Source: Micavibrio sp. UBA1850 (GTDB lineage Bacteria > Pseudomonadota > Alphaproteobacteria > Micavibrionales > Micavibrionaceae). From it: DNA of 64,000 nucleotides. This document shows positions 1 through 8,972 of the stretch, in pieces. The stretch's first letter is position 1; each line of letters opens with the position of its first letter. The stretch spans positions 375-64,374 of the forward strand of contig DDIM01000007.1 of assembly GCA_002338525.1 (NCBI GenBank), written 5' to 3'. The notes under the pieces were generated by a model. That model was given only the letters and a program-made list of their open reading frames with translations. It searched no databases and was not told where the DNA came from. The position numbers were made by a program, and so were the translations under genes.

Positions 1-43
1 GCCGCCAGCGTTCGTTCTGAGCCAGGATCAAACTCTCAAGTTT
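1..43 (-). rRNA. rrs: 16S ribosomal RNA, 5' end only (runs off left edge)
   Basis: The reverse complement reads AGAGTTTGATCCTGGCTCAG followed by AACGAACGCTGGCGGC, the universal 5' end of bacterial 16S rRNA with the alphaproteobacterial-type continuation. Only the first forty or so bases are present; the rest lies left of the window. The mature 5' end near base 43 is estimated by alignment with known 16S starts. The transcript comes from the promoter at 353-381, so about 300 bases of leader lie between them. Confidence 0.97.
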
Positions 44-352
44 AATCCCATTCTCGCTGCCTCCTATAAAGAGACAACTCAAAAGTATATTTTAAGAACC
101 TGCTTGCATTTTTGTTTGGCTACTACCTATTAAATAAATAGTAGCGCGTTACGTACTTGTTAAAGTTTCGTAATACAGCAGGTATTGTATTTGTGTATCC
201 AATACATAAATACCTACACTGCTGCCTACGATTCTTTTTCCCATATTCACGATGTTCAACAACCATGATCACCATCCAATTTAGGAGGCTCACATAAAAA
301 AGGAAGGGCTTTAATAACCAACCCAACCTCTGTATTTCTTAACGATGAGCGG

Positions 353-381
353 ACTATAATAACCGTTTAATCTCTTGTCAA
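353..381 (-). promoter_or_regulatory. Probable rRNA operon promoter (sigma-70 type)
   Basis: On the minus strand a perfect -35 TTGACA (376-381) is followed after 17 bases by TATAGT (353-358), then a GC-rich discriminator (CCGCTCATCG). It points at the 16S gene. The 45-350 interval is then leader RNA, and I see no credible gene in it; a short reading frame there has no supporting signals. The remaining 382-628 stretch is AT-rich with T runs and no convincing gene. Confidence 0.75.
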
Positions 382-628
382 GTCTTTATTTCTAAAGTTT
401 TTTTTCAGCTAGTGGACTGTGTCGCCCCGTCGCTTGTGAGAGGTGTTATATCCTCGAGTAGTTTCTTTGTAAACCCCTTTTTTTCACTTTTTTTAATTTT
501 TTTTCACTTTTTTTAAAACGCCATTGTTTTTAAACGATTTTAGTATTTTCTTTTATCATTAACAAATGCCAAAATCACTGTATACTCGTCTTTCCAGCGC
601 GTTTTTCGTACACAACAGTCCCAATCTT

Positions 629-808
629 ATGAAGAAAAAATTAAAAATTTCTAAAAAAAATTGTTTTTGCAGCCTATTGCTCTCAACTTTTTTGGTAAAC
701 ACCCCTCTTTTTGCACAATACTACGATCACTATACGAGCGTATTCCCCTCAAACGATTCTCAAATCGAAGATAATGTGAGCGCAAAACCTTATAAAGACA
801 CCCCATAA
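629..808 (+). pseudogene. Signal-peptide fragment of the SLBB export gene, ended by an in-frame TAA
   Basis: From the ATG at 629 the frame encodes a basic N-terminus (MKKKLKISKK), a hydrophobic core and a likely cleavage site ending LFAQ, then a hydrophilic linker that stops at TAA 806-808. The frame is the same as that of the SLBB protein downstream, and reading through the TAA joins them without any frameshift. A single C-to-T change (CAA to TAA) would explain the interruption. It most likely represents the missing export signal of the next gene. Alternatives are a sequencing error, stop readthrough, or a real short secreted peptide. No strong ribosome binding site is visible. Confidence 0.6.
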
Positions 809-841
809 ATATATAGGGGAAACAAAAAACCAGAAGAAACA

Positions 842-3130
842 TTGCAAAGTGTCACAGCAATAGCCCCACGAACCCTAGATTCGGATGGAAAAGAATCGAT
901 GTCACGGCTAGAACTATTTTATGCCGACCGTATCGTCGATGAACTTCATCAATATGGCTACGATCTTTTTAATTCAAATAATGCCCATTACCGTCCCAAT
1001 CATGTATCACCATCACGCCCTGTGGCCAGTATTAACCGCGACTCGATTATTATTGGGACAGGAGATACGTTAGAAATTATATTTAGAGGGCAAATTAACA
1101 CTCAACAAGACTACACAATAAGCCCGCAAGGCCTATTAATCTTAGATCAGCTTGCCCCCATATCTGTAAGAGGTATGTCTTTAAAGCAATTACAAGAGCG
1201 TTTAGACATAGAGGCGAAGAATCTCGTTAATACAAAAATATATGTCACGCTTAAAACAATACGGAATATTGGGATCACAATATCTGGCCACGTGGACAAT
1301 CCCGGCTTCCACACATTAAGTGCCGCAAACACTGTTATGGATGCTTTAAGGCAAGCTGGCGGTATTAATAAAAAAGGAACATTGAGAAATATAAAGCTGG
1401 TAAGGGATGGACAGAGTAAAGCCATCGACCTCTACAGCTTACTTCAAAATGGTACAAGTCGCGCAGATATCCCACTTAGAGACGGCGATAAGATTATCGT
1501 CCCTTCAATTGGGGACACGATCGCCATTACGGGTGATGTTAAAAATCCAGCCATATATGAAATACCAAAGGGCCATAAATATGCCCTTGCCTCTTTGTTC
1601 GGTTTGTCTGGAGGGCTCCTAAGCCCGTCCGAATATCGCTTTATAAAACTAGGCCTTAACAATAAAGGACAGGAAATCACCCAAAATATCGATAACTTGG
1701 CACATAAACAGTTTGGTGACGGGAGTATCCTTGTTGTGGCGCGACGCACACAAAACAGAAAAGGCGCAGTGGAGCTTAAAGAATCACCAACGGGCAACGC
1801 GGTAAACACGAAAGGTCTTCATGATATCAACCAAGCCCGCCAATTATCAGACCTTTTGCCTGACCGCGCGAGTTTTGGAAATGATATTTATCCATTATTT
1901 GGCTTGATCGAACGTTGGAACGATAAAACATTAGCGCCAGAATATCTGACATTTTCTCCTATGCAGATTGTAAACAAATCAATGGATATGAATTTACAAC
2001 AAAATGACAAAATCCACTTTTTCTCACGCCAAGATATAAACGCCCTGAATATGGACGATAGTGAAAGCAGCGTGATTAAGGATCACAAAAGCAACAAAAA
2101 GCACGCAGAAATGATACAGCAAATATTAAAAGAACATGCTGTATATGTGCGCGGCGCTGTGAGGCAAGAAGGACTTTTCCCAATTCATAGCGATTCTGAG
2201 ATACAAGACATTCTATCCGTCACCGGCGGTTTTACGATTGAAGCCGATCCTACTAAGGTTGAAATCACCCAAAACCATGACGGCAACATATACAGACAAA
2301 CCATTAATGTTCACGCCGATACCGCATTAAGACATTTTTTGGTCGAGCCCGGAGACACAATCCGCGTCAACACCCAAACAAAAATTGTTGCTGAAAAAAC
2401 TGTTCATCTTTATGGCGAGGTTAAAAGCCCGGGCCGTTACGATTTAATGCCTGGAGATACACTTCTCACATTACTTGAGCGCGCCGGAGGTATCAGCGCC
2501 CAAGCCTATCCGGATGGTACAATCTTTAGCCGTAAAACCGAACGCATCAGACAAGAGCAGCAATATCATTCGAAGGCGAAAGATTTGCGGATGAAACTCG
2601 CAAGCATGATGCAAGCCGAAGATAAACCCGATATTGAAAAAATTAGAATTCTTAAAACCCTCATCAAAGATCTTGAAGAGGCCAAAACCGTTGGCAGAAT
2701 AACTGTCGAATCAGACCCTGAAATTTTGAAGACTCATCCAGAACTTGACCCGCTACTTGAAAACGGTGACAAGATATATATTCCAAAACGGCCCATGACC
2801 GTCCGTGTGGCTGGTGAAGTCTTATCACCCAATGCCTTACAATTCAGATCAGAAAAAACGCCACTTGAATATATTCGTGAAGCCGGCGGGTATAGCTATC
2901 ACGCAGATAAGAAACGTGCCTTTTTCATTAAACCAGATGGCAGCGCCCAGCCTTTAAAGGCAAGCTATTGGACACACCAAGCCAATTTCATCCCCCCTGG
3001 ATCAACGATCATCGTCCCAAGGGATCCAAAACCATTTGATTTTGTTGAAAGCGCAAAAGATATCTCCCAAATTGTTGCAAATCTTGCTGTAACAGCTGTG
3101 CTAACTGACGAGCTAGGTGACGGCGACTAA
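842..3130 (+). CDS. SLBB-domain polysaccharide export protein, signal peptide cut off
   Basis: The N-terminal third carries a Poly_export-type domain (IGTGDTLEIIFRGQ, then VRGMSLKQLQERL) followed by SLBB beta-grasp repeats. Several repeat starts are visible: ITISGHVDNPGFHTL, IAITGDVKNPAIYEI, VYVRGAVRQEGLFPI, VHLYGEVKSPGRYDL and VRVAGEVLSPNALQF. Such proteins form or line the outer-membrane channel for capsule or exopolysaccharide (Wza family), but the 762 residues here are about twice the Wza length. The listed start is a TTG with no clear ribosome binding site and gives no signal peptide. The signal peptide lies upstream in the same frame (629-808), behind a TAA. The gene is therefore probably disrupted, or made by readthrough. 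No capsule biosynthesis genes are adjacent. Confidence 0.8.
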   Translation: MQSVTAIAPRTLDSDGKESMSRLELFYADRIVDELHQYGYDLFNSNNAHYRPNHVSPSRPVASINRDSIIIGTGDTLEIIFRGQINTQQDYTISPQGLLILDQLAPISVRGMSLKQLQERLDIEAKNLVNTKIYVTLKTIRNIGITISGHVDNPGFHTLSAANTVMDALRQAGGINKKGTLRNIKLVRDGQSKAIDLYSLLQNGTSRADIPLRDGDKIIVPSIGDTIAITGDVKNPAIYEIPKGHKYALASLFGLSGGLLSPSEYRFIKLGLNNKGQEITQNIDNLAHKQFGDGSILVVARRTQNRKGAVELKESPTGNAVNTKGLHDINQARQLSDLLPDRASFGNDIYPLFGLIERWNDKTLAPEYLTFSPMQIVNKSMDMNLQQNDKIHFFSRQDINALNMDDSESSVIKDHKSNKKHAEMIQQILKEHAVYVRGAVRQEGLFPIHSDSEIQDILSVTGGFTIEADPTKVEITQNHDGNIYRQTINVHADTALRHFLVEPGDTIRVNTQTKIVAEKTVHLYGEVKSPGRYDLMPGDTLLTLLERAGGISAQAYPDGTIFSRKTERIRQEQQYHSKAKDLRMKLASMMQAEDKPDIEKIRILKTLIKDLEEAKTVGRITVESDPEILKTHPELDPLLENGDKIYIPKRPMTVRVAGEVLSPNALQFRSEKTPLEYIREAGGYSYHADKKRAFFIKPDGSAQPLKASYWTHQANFIPPGSTIIVPRDPKPFDFVESAKDISQIVANLAVTAVLTDELGDGD

Positions 3131-3183
3131 TACCTTCATTGGGAAGATAAACCAATACGGCCTTATTTTTTGATTGTTTCAGA

Positions 3184-5115
3184 CTATTTCTGAGAAACCG
3201 CTTGTAGGGATGCATTCGCCGCTTCGCGATCATCACGAAGCATAAGTGCATTAATCGCAGCCATATGACGACCTTTATCGGCAGCCAAATCAGCTATTTC
3301 AGAATCAAGGCGAAGCGATATACCACGCAACAATGTTCGAATCCGTGCAATGTTGGCTTCATTCGTTTGCATCTTAAGCATGAACCCAGGATTTCCTACC
3401 ATGAATTTAGACACAAGTTCTAGCTGGGCATTTTCGCTTAAACCACTTGTATTGTCAGGAATATACAGGGCAATCTCCTCAGGAGAGAAATCAAGCTCTT
3501 CAAGAAGCGCCTTAAATTCGTCAACGGCAACGGAATTTTCGGCCTTTTGTGTTTTCGCATGCATGGTGGCAAGTGTATCTGCCACAAGTGATCCATGTTG
3601 AATAAGCGGGTTGTAATACTCCATAATAGCCGCGTCATATTCTTCTGCGCCAAATTTTTCCAGCTGCGTTTCTGATGGAAGAGGAACTGGCTCATTGGCT
3701 GGTGTTACGTAACTCAAAAACATCATACAGGCTTCGTTAGGTGCACCTTGAAGCGCATCACCATCAATCGTCTTCCACCCCATAACACATGATGGGTCCA
3801 GATGTTTATAAACATCATCCGGATTGACAGACGCCTCGTTACACAAATCAGCCATCCCCCCATTGTTGCCCTGATCGCTACAATATTTAGTTGTAAGTTC
3901 TTCGACACGAACTTGCACTCTTTCGTTCGTAGACATCGCCCCTAAAGTCCCTTTGTGGCCGGTCGCAGAATCCATGATATTCTTACGCAGCACGCGACGT
4001 TTTGCCTCACTGTTTAACTTTGATTCTATTTGCGATGACTGCGCAACAGTGATGACTTCACAAACCGATTCATCAACTTGTAGCTCAGCTGCGCTTTCAT
4101 ATTTTTGAGACTGTATCTCGCGTTGAGCCGTGTCAGTTTGCTCGTTCGTCGAAAGCGTTGATTCCATCTCTGTTTCTTTTTGAGAATTCACAGTTAGCTG
4201 TCTTGTAAGCCCTTGCAAAGCCTCGCCCGCGAATGTGTCATTTACACTTACACTTCCAAAAAGCGCAGAAGCAATAAATGAAGCAGCAGCAGCAGCCGCT
4301 ACAACAGCACCGTTCCCACCACCTGAGCTGGGATTCCCAAGATTTGTTCCCTGAGAAGGCGGAAGCGGAGGAATGTCAGTTTCTATATCAATAGAAAAAG
4401 ATGTTTGGTGAATGGGTGAAAATGTTCCTGTTCTTGTAACGGGATGCCCGCAGGTAAACCAAATATTGGATACGCAGTAAGTGACTGGATCGGTCATGTT
4501 TTGAATGATCGCATTTATCTGTGTTGTTGCCGTATCCATGGCACCATGGTACATGGCCGGCGTACTATAATCACCAACACTCAAATCACCTAACCACCCC
4601 GTAAATAAATGGCTGCCATTTTCTTCATTATTGTCGTCAAACTCCTCGTATAGATATCCAAAACTAGGATCTTCTGGTGAGTTTGCATTAATTGTCCCGT
4701 AAGGCGTCATTTGACCGCTGAAATTAACCCCACCGAGCAATCTATTCCAATCGATGCTGAAGCTTTGGTTCAAAACAGGAAATATATTTGTATCAAATGT
4801 CGCGCTTGTGCTGGGCTGTGGGTTTCTCATCACAACTCTATAGTTAATCGTCCCTGTTAACTCGGAAATATACTCGGCATTCATAACAGGCAGTGTAAAT
4901 GAGCCGCTAGCATCTGCGGTAACATTGTGGTTATAGCTGTTGCTTGTCCCATCTTGATCAACGGTCGTAAATGTGGCGCTCACAAAAGAGCCTGGTTGTA
5001 CTCCAGAGCCAGAGATAGCCACAGTCGACGGCGCGACTTGCGCATATACAGTAGCTGAGTATAGCAGCGCAAAAGCAAATAAAAGGGTGTTAAATATGCT
5101 AGATAGATGCTTCAT
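3184..5115 (-). CDS. Secreted protein of the five-member paralogous array, with extra N-terminal Ig-like region
   Basis: This is the last gene of the array. The ATG at 5115 starts a clear Sec signal (MKHLSSIFNTLLFAFALL to YAQ) and lies 4 bases after the upstream stop; a longer frame to 5172 would bury it. The first 250 or so residues look like a beta-rich bacterial Ig-like region (SGSGVQPGSFVSATF). A Gly/Ala-rich hydrophobic segment (GGGNGAVVAAAAAASFIAS) follows. The C-terminal half resembles the four neighbours: a helical stretch (LTVNSQKETEMESTL), a conserved Cys block (DESVCEVITVAQ) and a tail with VGNPGFMLKMQ. I do not recognise a named family. Co-transcription with type I secretion genes is likely, but the Sec signal means it is not an ordinary type I substrate. 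Confidence 0.8.
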   Translation of the reverse strand: MKHLSSIFNTLLFAFALLYSATVYAQVAPSTVAISGSGVQPGSFVSATFTTVDQDGTSNSYNHNVTADASGSFTLPVMNAEYISELTGTINYRVVMRNPQPSTSATFDTNIFPVLNQSFSIDWNRLLGGVNFSGQMTPYGTINANSPEDPSFGYLYEEFDDNNEENGSHLFTGWLGDLSVGDYSTPAMYHGAMDTATTQINAIIQNMTDPVTYCVSNIWFTCGHPVTRTGTFSPIHQTSFSIDIETDIPPLPPSQGTNLGNPSSGGGNGAVVAAAAAASFIASALFGSVSVNDTFAGEALQGLTRQLTVNSQKETEMESTLSTNEQTDTAQREIQSQKYESAAELQVDESVCEVITVAQSSQIESKLNSEAKRRVLRKNIMDSATGHKGTLGAMSTNERVQVRVEELTTKYCSDQGNNGGMADLCNEASVNPDDVYKHLDPSCVMGWKTIDGDALQGAPNEACMMFLSYVTPANEPVPLPSETQLEKFGAEEYDAAIMEYYNPLIQHGSLVADTLATMHAKTQKAENSVAVDEFKALLEELDFSPEEIALYIPDNTSGLSENAQLELVSKFMVGNPGFMLKMQTNEANIARIRTLLRGISLRLDSEIADLAADKGRHMAAINALMLRDDREAANASLQAVSQK

Positions 5116-5119
5116 ATCT

Positions 5120-6391
5120 CTACAACCCCTCGCTTTGCGTATCCACTGACGCAGCATTAACGACATTAACATTATCTTTTGCCGCCTGAGAAATACTCAA
5201 ACTATTAATATCTTGTTGTACAGCAATGCCCTTAGGCAGAAGGCTGTCTAAAACCATCTGAGACGCCATCATCTGATTACATTGTAATGATTCGAGCATA
5301 TCATAGCGCGTTGAGACACTGTATGATTTCACAACATTTGAAAGACGAATGATGTTTTCCTTCACGTCTGTCAACGACACCCCAAAATCAGGGTTGTTAA
5401 CTAACATAACCAATATTTGTTTTTGTGCATATAAACTAGGTTTTTCACCCAAAAGCTCCTCGATTTCAGCAACCGTCAAACCTCTTTCTGTCAAAAAGGC
5501 CTGAATGTATGAAAGCATAGAATCTTCGCCTCCAAATTTATGCTCATAGCTTTTCATGAAACAATATGATGCGAGAAGCTCACGACTGGCAACGCTGCGA
5601 TGCCCCATGTGAGCCACTTGCATTTCATCGTAATCCAGCAAATCAGGGTCGTAGTTTGCAGGTCTGTTGGGCAGCATCATAGACTGCGCATGCGCATTAA
5701 TTGCTTGCTGATCCTCTTCATCAAACGTCATTTTAGAGCCTAAGTTACCAATGAGACTGCGCTCCACATCTTCATCAGAAGGTTGCACACTATCACACAC
5801 AAGGGCCATCTTCCCACCAGCACTCTTTCGATCTGCATATCTGCATAAAGCATGCTCCTTAGTCACTCTTGCATAATCTCTAGGAGAGGCAACAACAGGA
5901 TTAGCTGATGTGGCCACCTGCCTCATAAAATCCATACTATTTGCGACGTTAGCCCGCGCACTTTCACGCGCAGCTATATTCCCGGCTGACAATGTTACCG
6001 CTTCGCAGTGTTCTTCACTGGGGAGTACAGATTTTGCTGACTCATACTTTTGCTTCTGCATGACAAGCTGCGCGTTTGAGTGCTTTTCAGCGTCTAAAAT
6101 CGTACTGGTTATCTCTAACTTCTTCTGATTTGCCACAGAGATTTGTGTCATCATCTTAGGCAAAGCTGGCGCGATACCATACTCCCAAAAAATCTTTTCT
6201 AACCACAACTCATAATACTCAACCATCAAATCTGTATAAATATTAATTCTATTTTTAGTGAGCGTGTGAACTGGCTTGATGTTTGCACAATTTAAAAAGC
6301 CAGTACAAGGCGATGCCATTGCCCCTTTGCCGATTAAACAGCCCATAACAAAAACCACAAGCATAAGTTGACGAGTTACAGAAGTCATCAT
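5120..6391 (-). CDS. Secreted paralogous protein, array member 4
   Basis: A signal peptide (MLVVFVMGCLIGKGAMA region) leads into a Cys-containing N-terminus (SPCTGFLNCANIKP). Next comes a helical region with an aromatic patch (YELWLEKIFWEYGIAPAL), the shared block PSEEHCEAVTLSAG, and a C-terminal block GEKPSLYAQKQILV followed by NNPDFG. The last two blocks are nearly the same in the next upstream gene, so these two are the closest pair of the array. Its ATGATG start overlaps the upstream stop in ATGA fashion, implying translational coupling. Function unknown; it is probably periplasmic or surface-exposed. Confidence 0.8.
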   Translation of the reverse strand: MMTSVTRQLMLVVFVMGCLIGKGAMASPCTGFLNCANIKPVHTLTKNRINIYTDLMVEYYELWLEKIFWEYGIAPALPKMMTQISVANQKKLEITSTILDAEKHSNAQLVMQKQKYESAKSVLPSEEHCEAVTLSAGNIAARESARANVANSMDFMRQVATSANPVVASPRDYARVTKEHALCRYADRKSAGGKMALVCDSVQPSDEDVERSLIGNLGSKMTFDEEDQQAINAHAQSMMLPNRPANYDPDLLDYDEMQVAHMGHRSVASRELLASYCFMKSYEHKFGGEDSMLSYIQAFLTERGLTVAEIEELLGEKPSLYAQKQILVMLVNNPDFGVSLTDVKENIIRLSNVVKSYSVSTRYDMLESLQCNQMMASQMVLDSLLPKGIAVQQDINSLSISQAAKDNVNVVNAASVDTQSEGL

Positions 6392-7728
6392 TGCGTAACC
6401 TCCCCTGCGGACGGTTCAAAACTTAACGCGTTTTGCGCAATCATGTTGTTTTTGTCGGCACGCACGCGCGCTTCCAAAACATCCAGTCTTTCTTGTAAAT
6501 CAGACTGTGTAGGCTGTAGAGCATCGTTTAAAAGCTGAGACAATATAAGCTCATTACAATGCAACGTCTCCAACGTATCATATAAAGATGAAAGCTTTTG
6601 CGCCTGTATACCATTTGCCAAAGCAAGAACGTTATTAACTGTATCCAATGTCGCAATACCAAATGCTGGATTCATAACTTGATCAACAAGAAGCTGTTTT
6701 TGCGCATAAGCACTTGGGTTATCGCCAAGCTTTGCCTGAATTTCATCAGGAGAAAGCCCCAGTTCACTGTATAATGCCTCTTGGTAGGCCTTAGATATGC
6801 TATTGCCTCCCATTTGGTCTTCAAATGTTTTTCTAAAACAATATGCGCTAAGCATTTCTTTAGAAGCAACTGAACGATGATTCATATAGGCCACTTTCAT
6901 ATCATCATTTTTCATCATCTCTTTGCTGATACGGCTGGGCGCATCTTCGAAAAACACTGAAAGCATTGCCGAATTGATCGGCTCTCTCATCGTGTCATCA
7001 AGCGTTTCATTTTTTAAAACTGAAGCAAGGAAGAAATGAGACATTTTCTCATCACTCGGCGTGGCTCCGCCACATATACCCTTCAATGCGCCCCCCGCAA
7101 TATTGGGGTCTGCGTAATCACAAACGACGTTAACACGTTGTGAAGCGTCCGTACGCGAAGAATCACTTACAGAGTTTTTATAAGACAAAGCTGACTGCCC
7201 CATAAAATTAAGGTCTTCTTGTAGCTTCTGCGCGCCAGAGTTCTCCGCCGCCAAAAGTCCTGCCTTCATTGTGGCAAACTCACAACTCTTCTCACTAGGT
7301 TGTGTTGCAATGGCGCTTTCAACTTTTTTCAACTGAATTAAGCGTGCCGTGTCTTCATGGATTTGCTTATCAATAAGGGTCGACAACATCTCAACTTGCT
7401 TATTATGCCCAATCGAGATTTGTTTTGCGGCTTCAGTAAGTGAGGCAACAAGGCCGTCTTTCATCCAAAACTGTTCAAGGAACAAACTGTGCGCGGCCAT
7501 TGCAGTTGTTAAAGATGCCGTTACAGCAGAAATTGTTGTCGCATGTGCCGCAGCTGCAGGCATACACGTGAATAGGGACACATCAGGACACACAAATGTT
7601 GCACAAAATGCCGCAGTAAAACGACATTGGCAGGTTGGGTCCTGGGCAAAAGACTCATTATTTTTTGCATCAATTATGAACAAACATAAAAGCAGTAATA
7701 CGAGATGTTTAACCATGGACAGCTTCAT
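6388..7728 (-). CDS. Secreted paralogous protein, array member 3
   Basis: The best start is the ATG at 7728 (MKLSMVKHLVLLLLCLFI), which overlaps the upstream stop as TAATG; a longer frame to 7767 lacks this logic. After the signal comes a Cys cluster (CQCRFTAAFCATFVCP), then a hydrophobic helix, SLFLEQFWMKDGLV, a helical segment, the block PSEKSCEFATMKAG, the Cys-containing segment VVCDYADPNIAGGALKGICG, and GDNPSAYAQKQLLV with MNPAFG. Family unknown. The number of cysteines in an exported protein suggests disulfides or metal binding. Confidence 0.8.
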   Translation of the reverse strand: MKLSMVKHLVLLLLCLFIIDAKNNESFAQDPTCQCRFTAAFCATFVCPDVSLFTCMPAAAAHATTISAVTASLTTAMAAHSLFLEQFWMKDGLVASLTEAAKQISIGHNKQVEMLSTLIDKQIHEDTARLIQLKKVESAIATQPSEKSCEFATMKAGLLAAENSGAQKLQEDLNFMGQSALSYKNSVSDSSRTDASQRVNVVCDYADPNIAGGALKGICGGATPSDEKMSHFFLASVLKNETLDDTMREPINSAMLSVFFEDAPSRISKEMMKNDDMKVAYMNHRSVASKEMLSAYCFRKTFEDQMGGNSISKAYQEALYSELGLSPDEIQAKLGDNPSAYAQKQLLVDQVMNPAFGIATLDTVNNVLALANGIQAQKLSSLYDTLETLHCNELILSQLLNDALQPTQSDLQERLDVLEARVRADKNNMIAQNALSFEPSAGEVTQ

Positions 7729-8972
7729 TATTGCAATCCTCTCGTCATTAGAGGATGAGCTTCCCAAGCATCTTGCAACTCACGTCGTTTCACTTCATGA
7801 AGCCCCGCTGTCATTACAGTCGCACGCTGATATGATCTATATATTTCAAACTTAACCATAAGCTCTATCGCCTCACGTATGGCAAGGCGTCTCAAAGACT
7901 CAGCCTTTCCACCAATCTCATCAATTTGCGTTTCTGGCGTCGATTGTATTGTTTGAGACAAAATCTTAAGCTGCTGTAAATAGCTAGGGCGCAAAGAATC
8001 GCCCATCACATATTCAATACCATCAGCCGACATGCCAAGATCAGACAAAAGAGCCTGCATAGACGCAGCAGAGGTTGTATCACCGGCCACCTTGAGCCCG
8101 ACAATTGCATCGAAGCTATATTGAGCCATTGCTTTTAGCGCTGATAAAGACTGTAAATCATCCAGCTCATCATACGATGAATAATCAGCAAGCTCTGCGC
8201 GCGTTAAAGGCGTAAGTGTTTCATTGTTATAAAGATTGGTTTTTAGAGCAAAGATATCTTCCTCATCTGGCGTTAGAACACCATCAGATGAATCAATATT
8301 AAGCGTTCCCTTTTCAAGCAACGTATGTGTCATAACATCTTTTGCAAGGCGTTTGTCGTTGGGCGCAAGAGCATAGTCCTCGACGGCCCCGCCCATTTCT
8401 TCGGGTGAAAAGTAACGCTGACTAGCAAAGGCAAAACGCGACAACCGATCCTCATCCGGTCCTGTTGCTGACATACTGCCGCTTGCCCCCTGCAAACGCG
8501 CCATAGACTGGTTAGTCATGACCTCAGTTGCCGCTTTACTTTTACCATCACTTGCAACAAGCGATTGCGACAATGTAATAACCTCACATGTTTCCTCGTA
8601 AACCTGAACCTCTTCCGCGGCATCGTATTTATGCTCTTGGATGGTACGCTGTGCGGCGGCCTGCTGACGCGCTGTCACTAGTGTTGATCGTAGCTCAAGA
8701 TTTGCTTTTTGTGAACTTAACGTTACCTGTTTTGAAAATCCATCAAGCGCAGGATACCAATGCTGGTTGAGCAACCAGCCCTCAATCCAAACTTCAATTA
8801 AGGTACGAAAGGCCGTGTAGACGGCTGTATTGATGGTTACAATTGTTGTCTCGTGAAGGGCCGTGGCACTCGCACAATCACAAGCCACACAAAAACATGC
8901 TTGTGAAGACTTCGTAGGAAAAGACGAAGCCGCAATCATTACCAACAATGTCAGAACAAAACGTCTAAACAT
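7728..8972 (-). CDS. Secreted paralogous protein, array member 2
   Basis: An N-terminal signal (MFRRFVLTLLVMIAASSF) is followed by a compact Cys motif (ACFCVACDCASA). A helical region with an aromatic patch (WIEGWLLNQHWYPALDGF) follows, then the shared block YEETCEVITLSQSL, and a C-terminal region GDSLRPSYLQQLKILSQ that aligns with the PSxYAQKQ block of members 3 and 4. The ATG overlaps the upstream stop as TAATG. Apart from these blocks the sequence has diverged strongly from its neighbours. No catalytic motif is recognised. Confidence 0.8.
   Translation of the reverse strand: MFRRFVLTLLVMIAASSFPTKSSQACFCVACDCASATALHETTIVTINTAVYTAFRTLIEVWIEGWLLNQHWYPALDGFSKQVTLSSQKANLELRSTLVTARQQAAAQRTIQEHKYDAAEEVQVYEETCEVITLSQSLVASDGKSKAATEVMTNQSMARLQGASGSMSATGPDEDRLSRFAFASQRYFSPEEMGGAVEDYALAPNDKRLAKDVMTHTLLEKGTLNIDSSDGVLTPDEEDIFALKTNLYNNETLTPLTRAELADYSSYDELDDLQSLSALKAMAQYSFDAIVGLKVAGDTTSAASMQALLSDLGMSADGIEYVMGDSLRPSYLQQLKILSQTIQSTPETQIDEIGGKAESLRRLAIREAIELMVKFEIYRSYQRATVMTAGLHEVKRRELQDAWEAHPLMTRGLQ

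Noticed and set aside
123..326. 67-codon minus-strand reading frame between 16S and its promoter
   Set aside because: It lies within the presumed rRNA leader, has no ribosome binding site or recognisable domain, and the rrn promoter reads through it.
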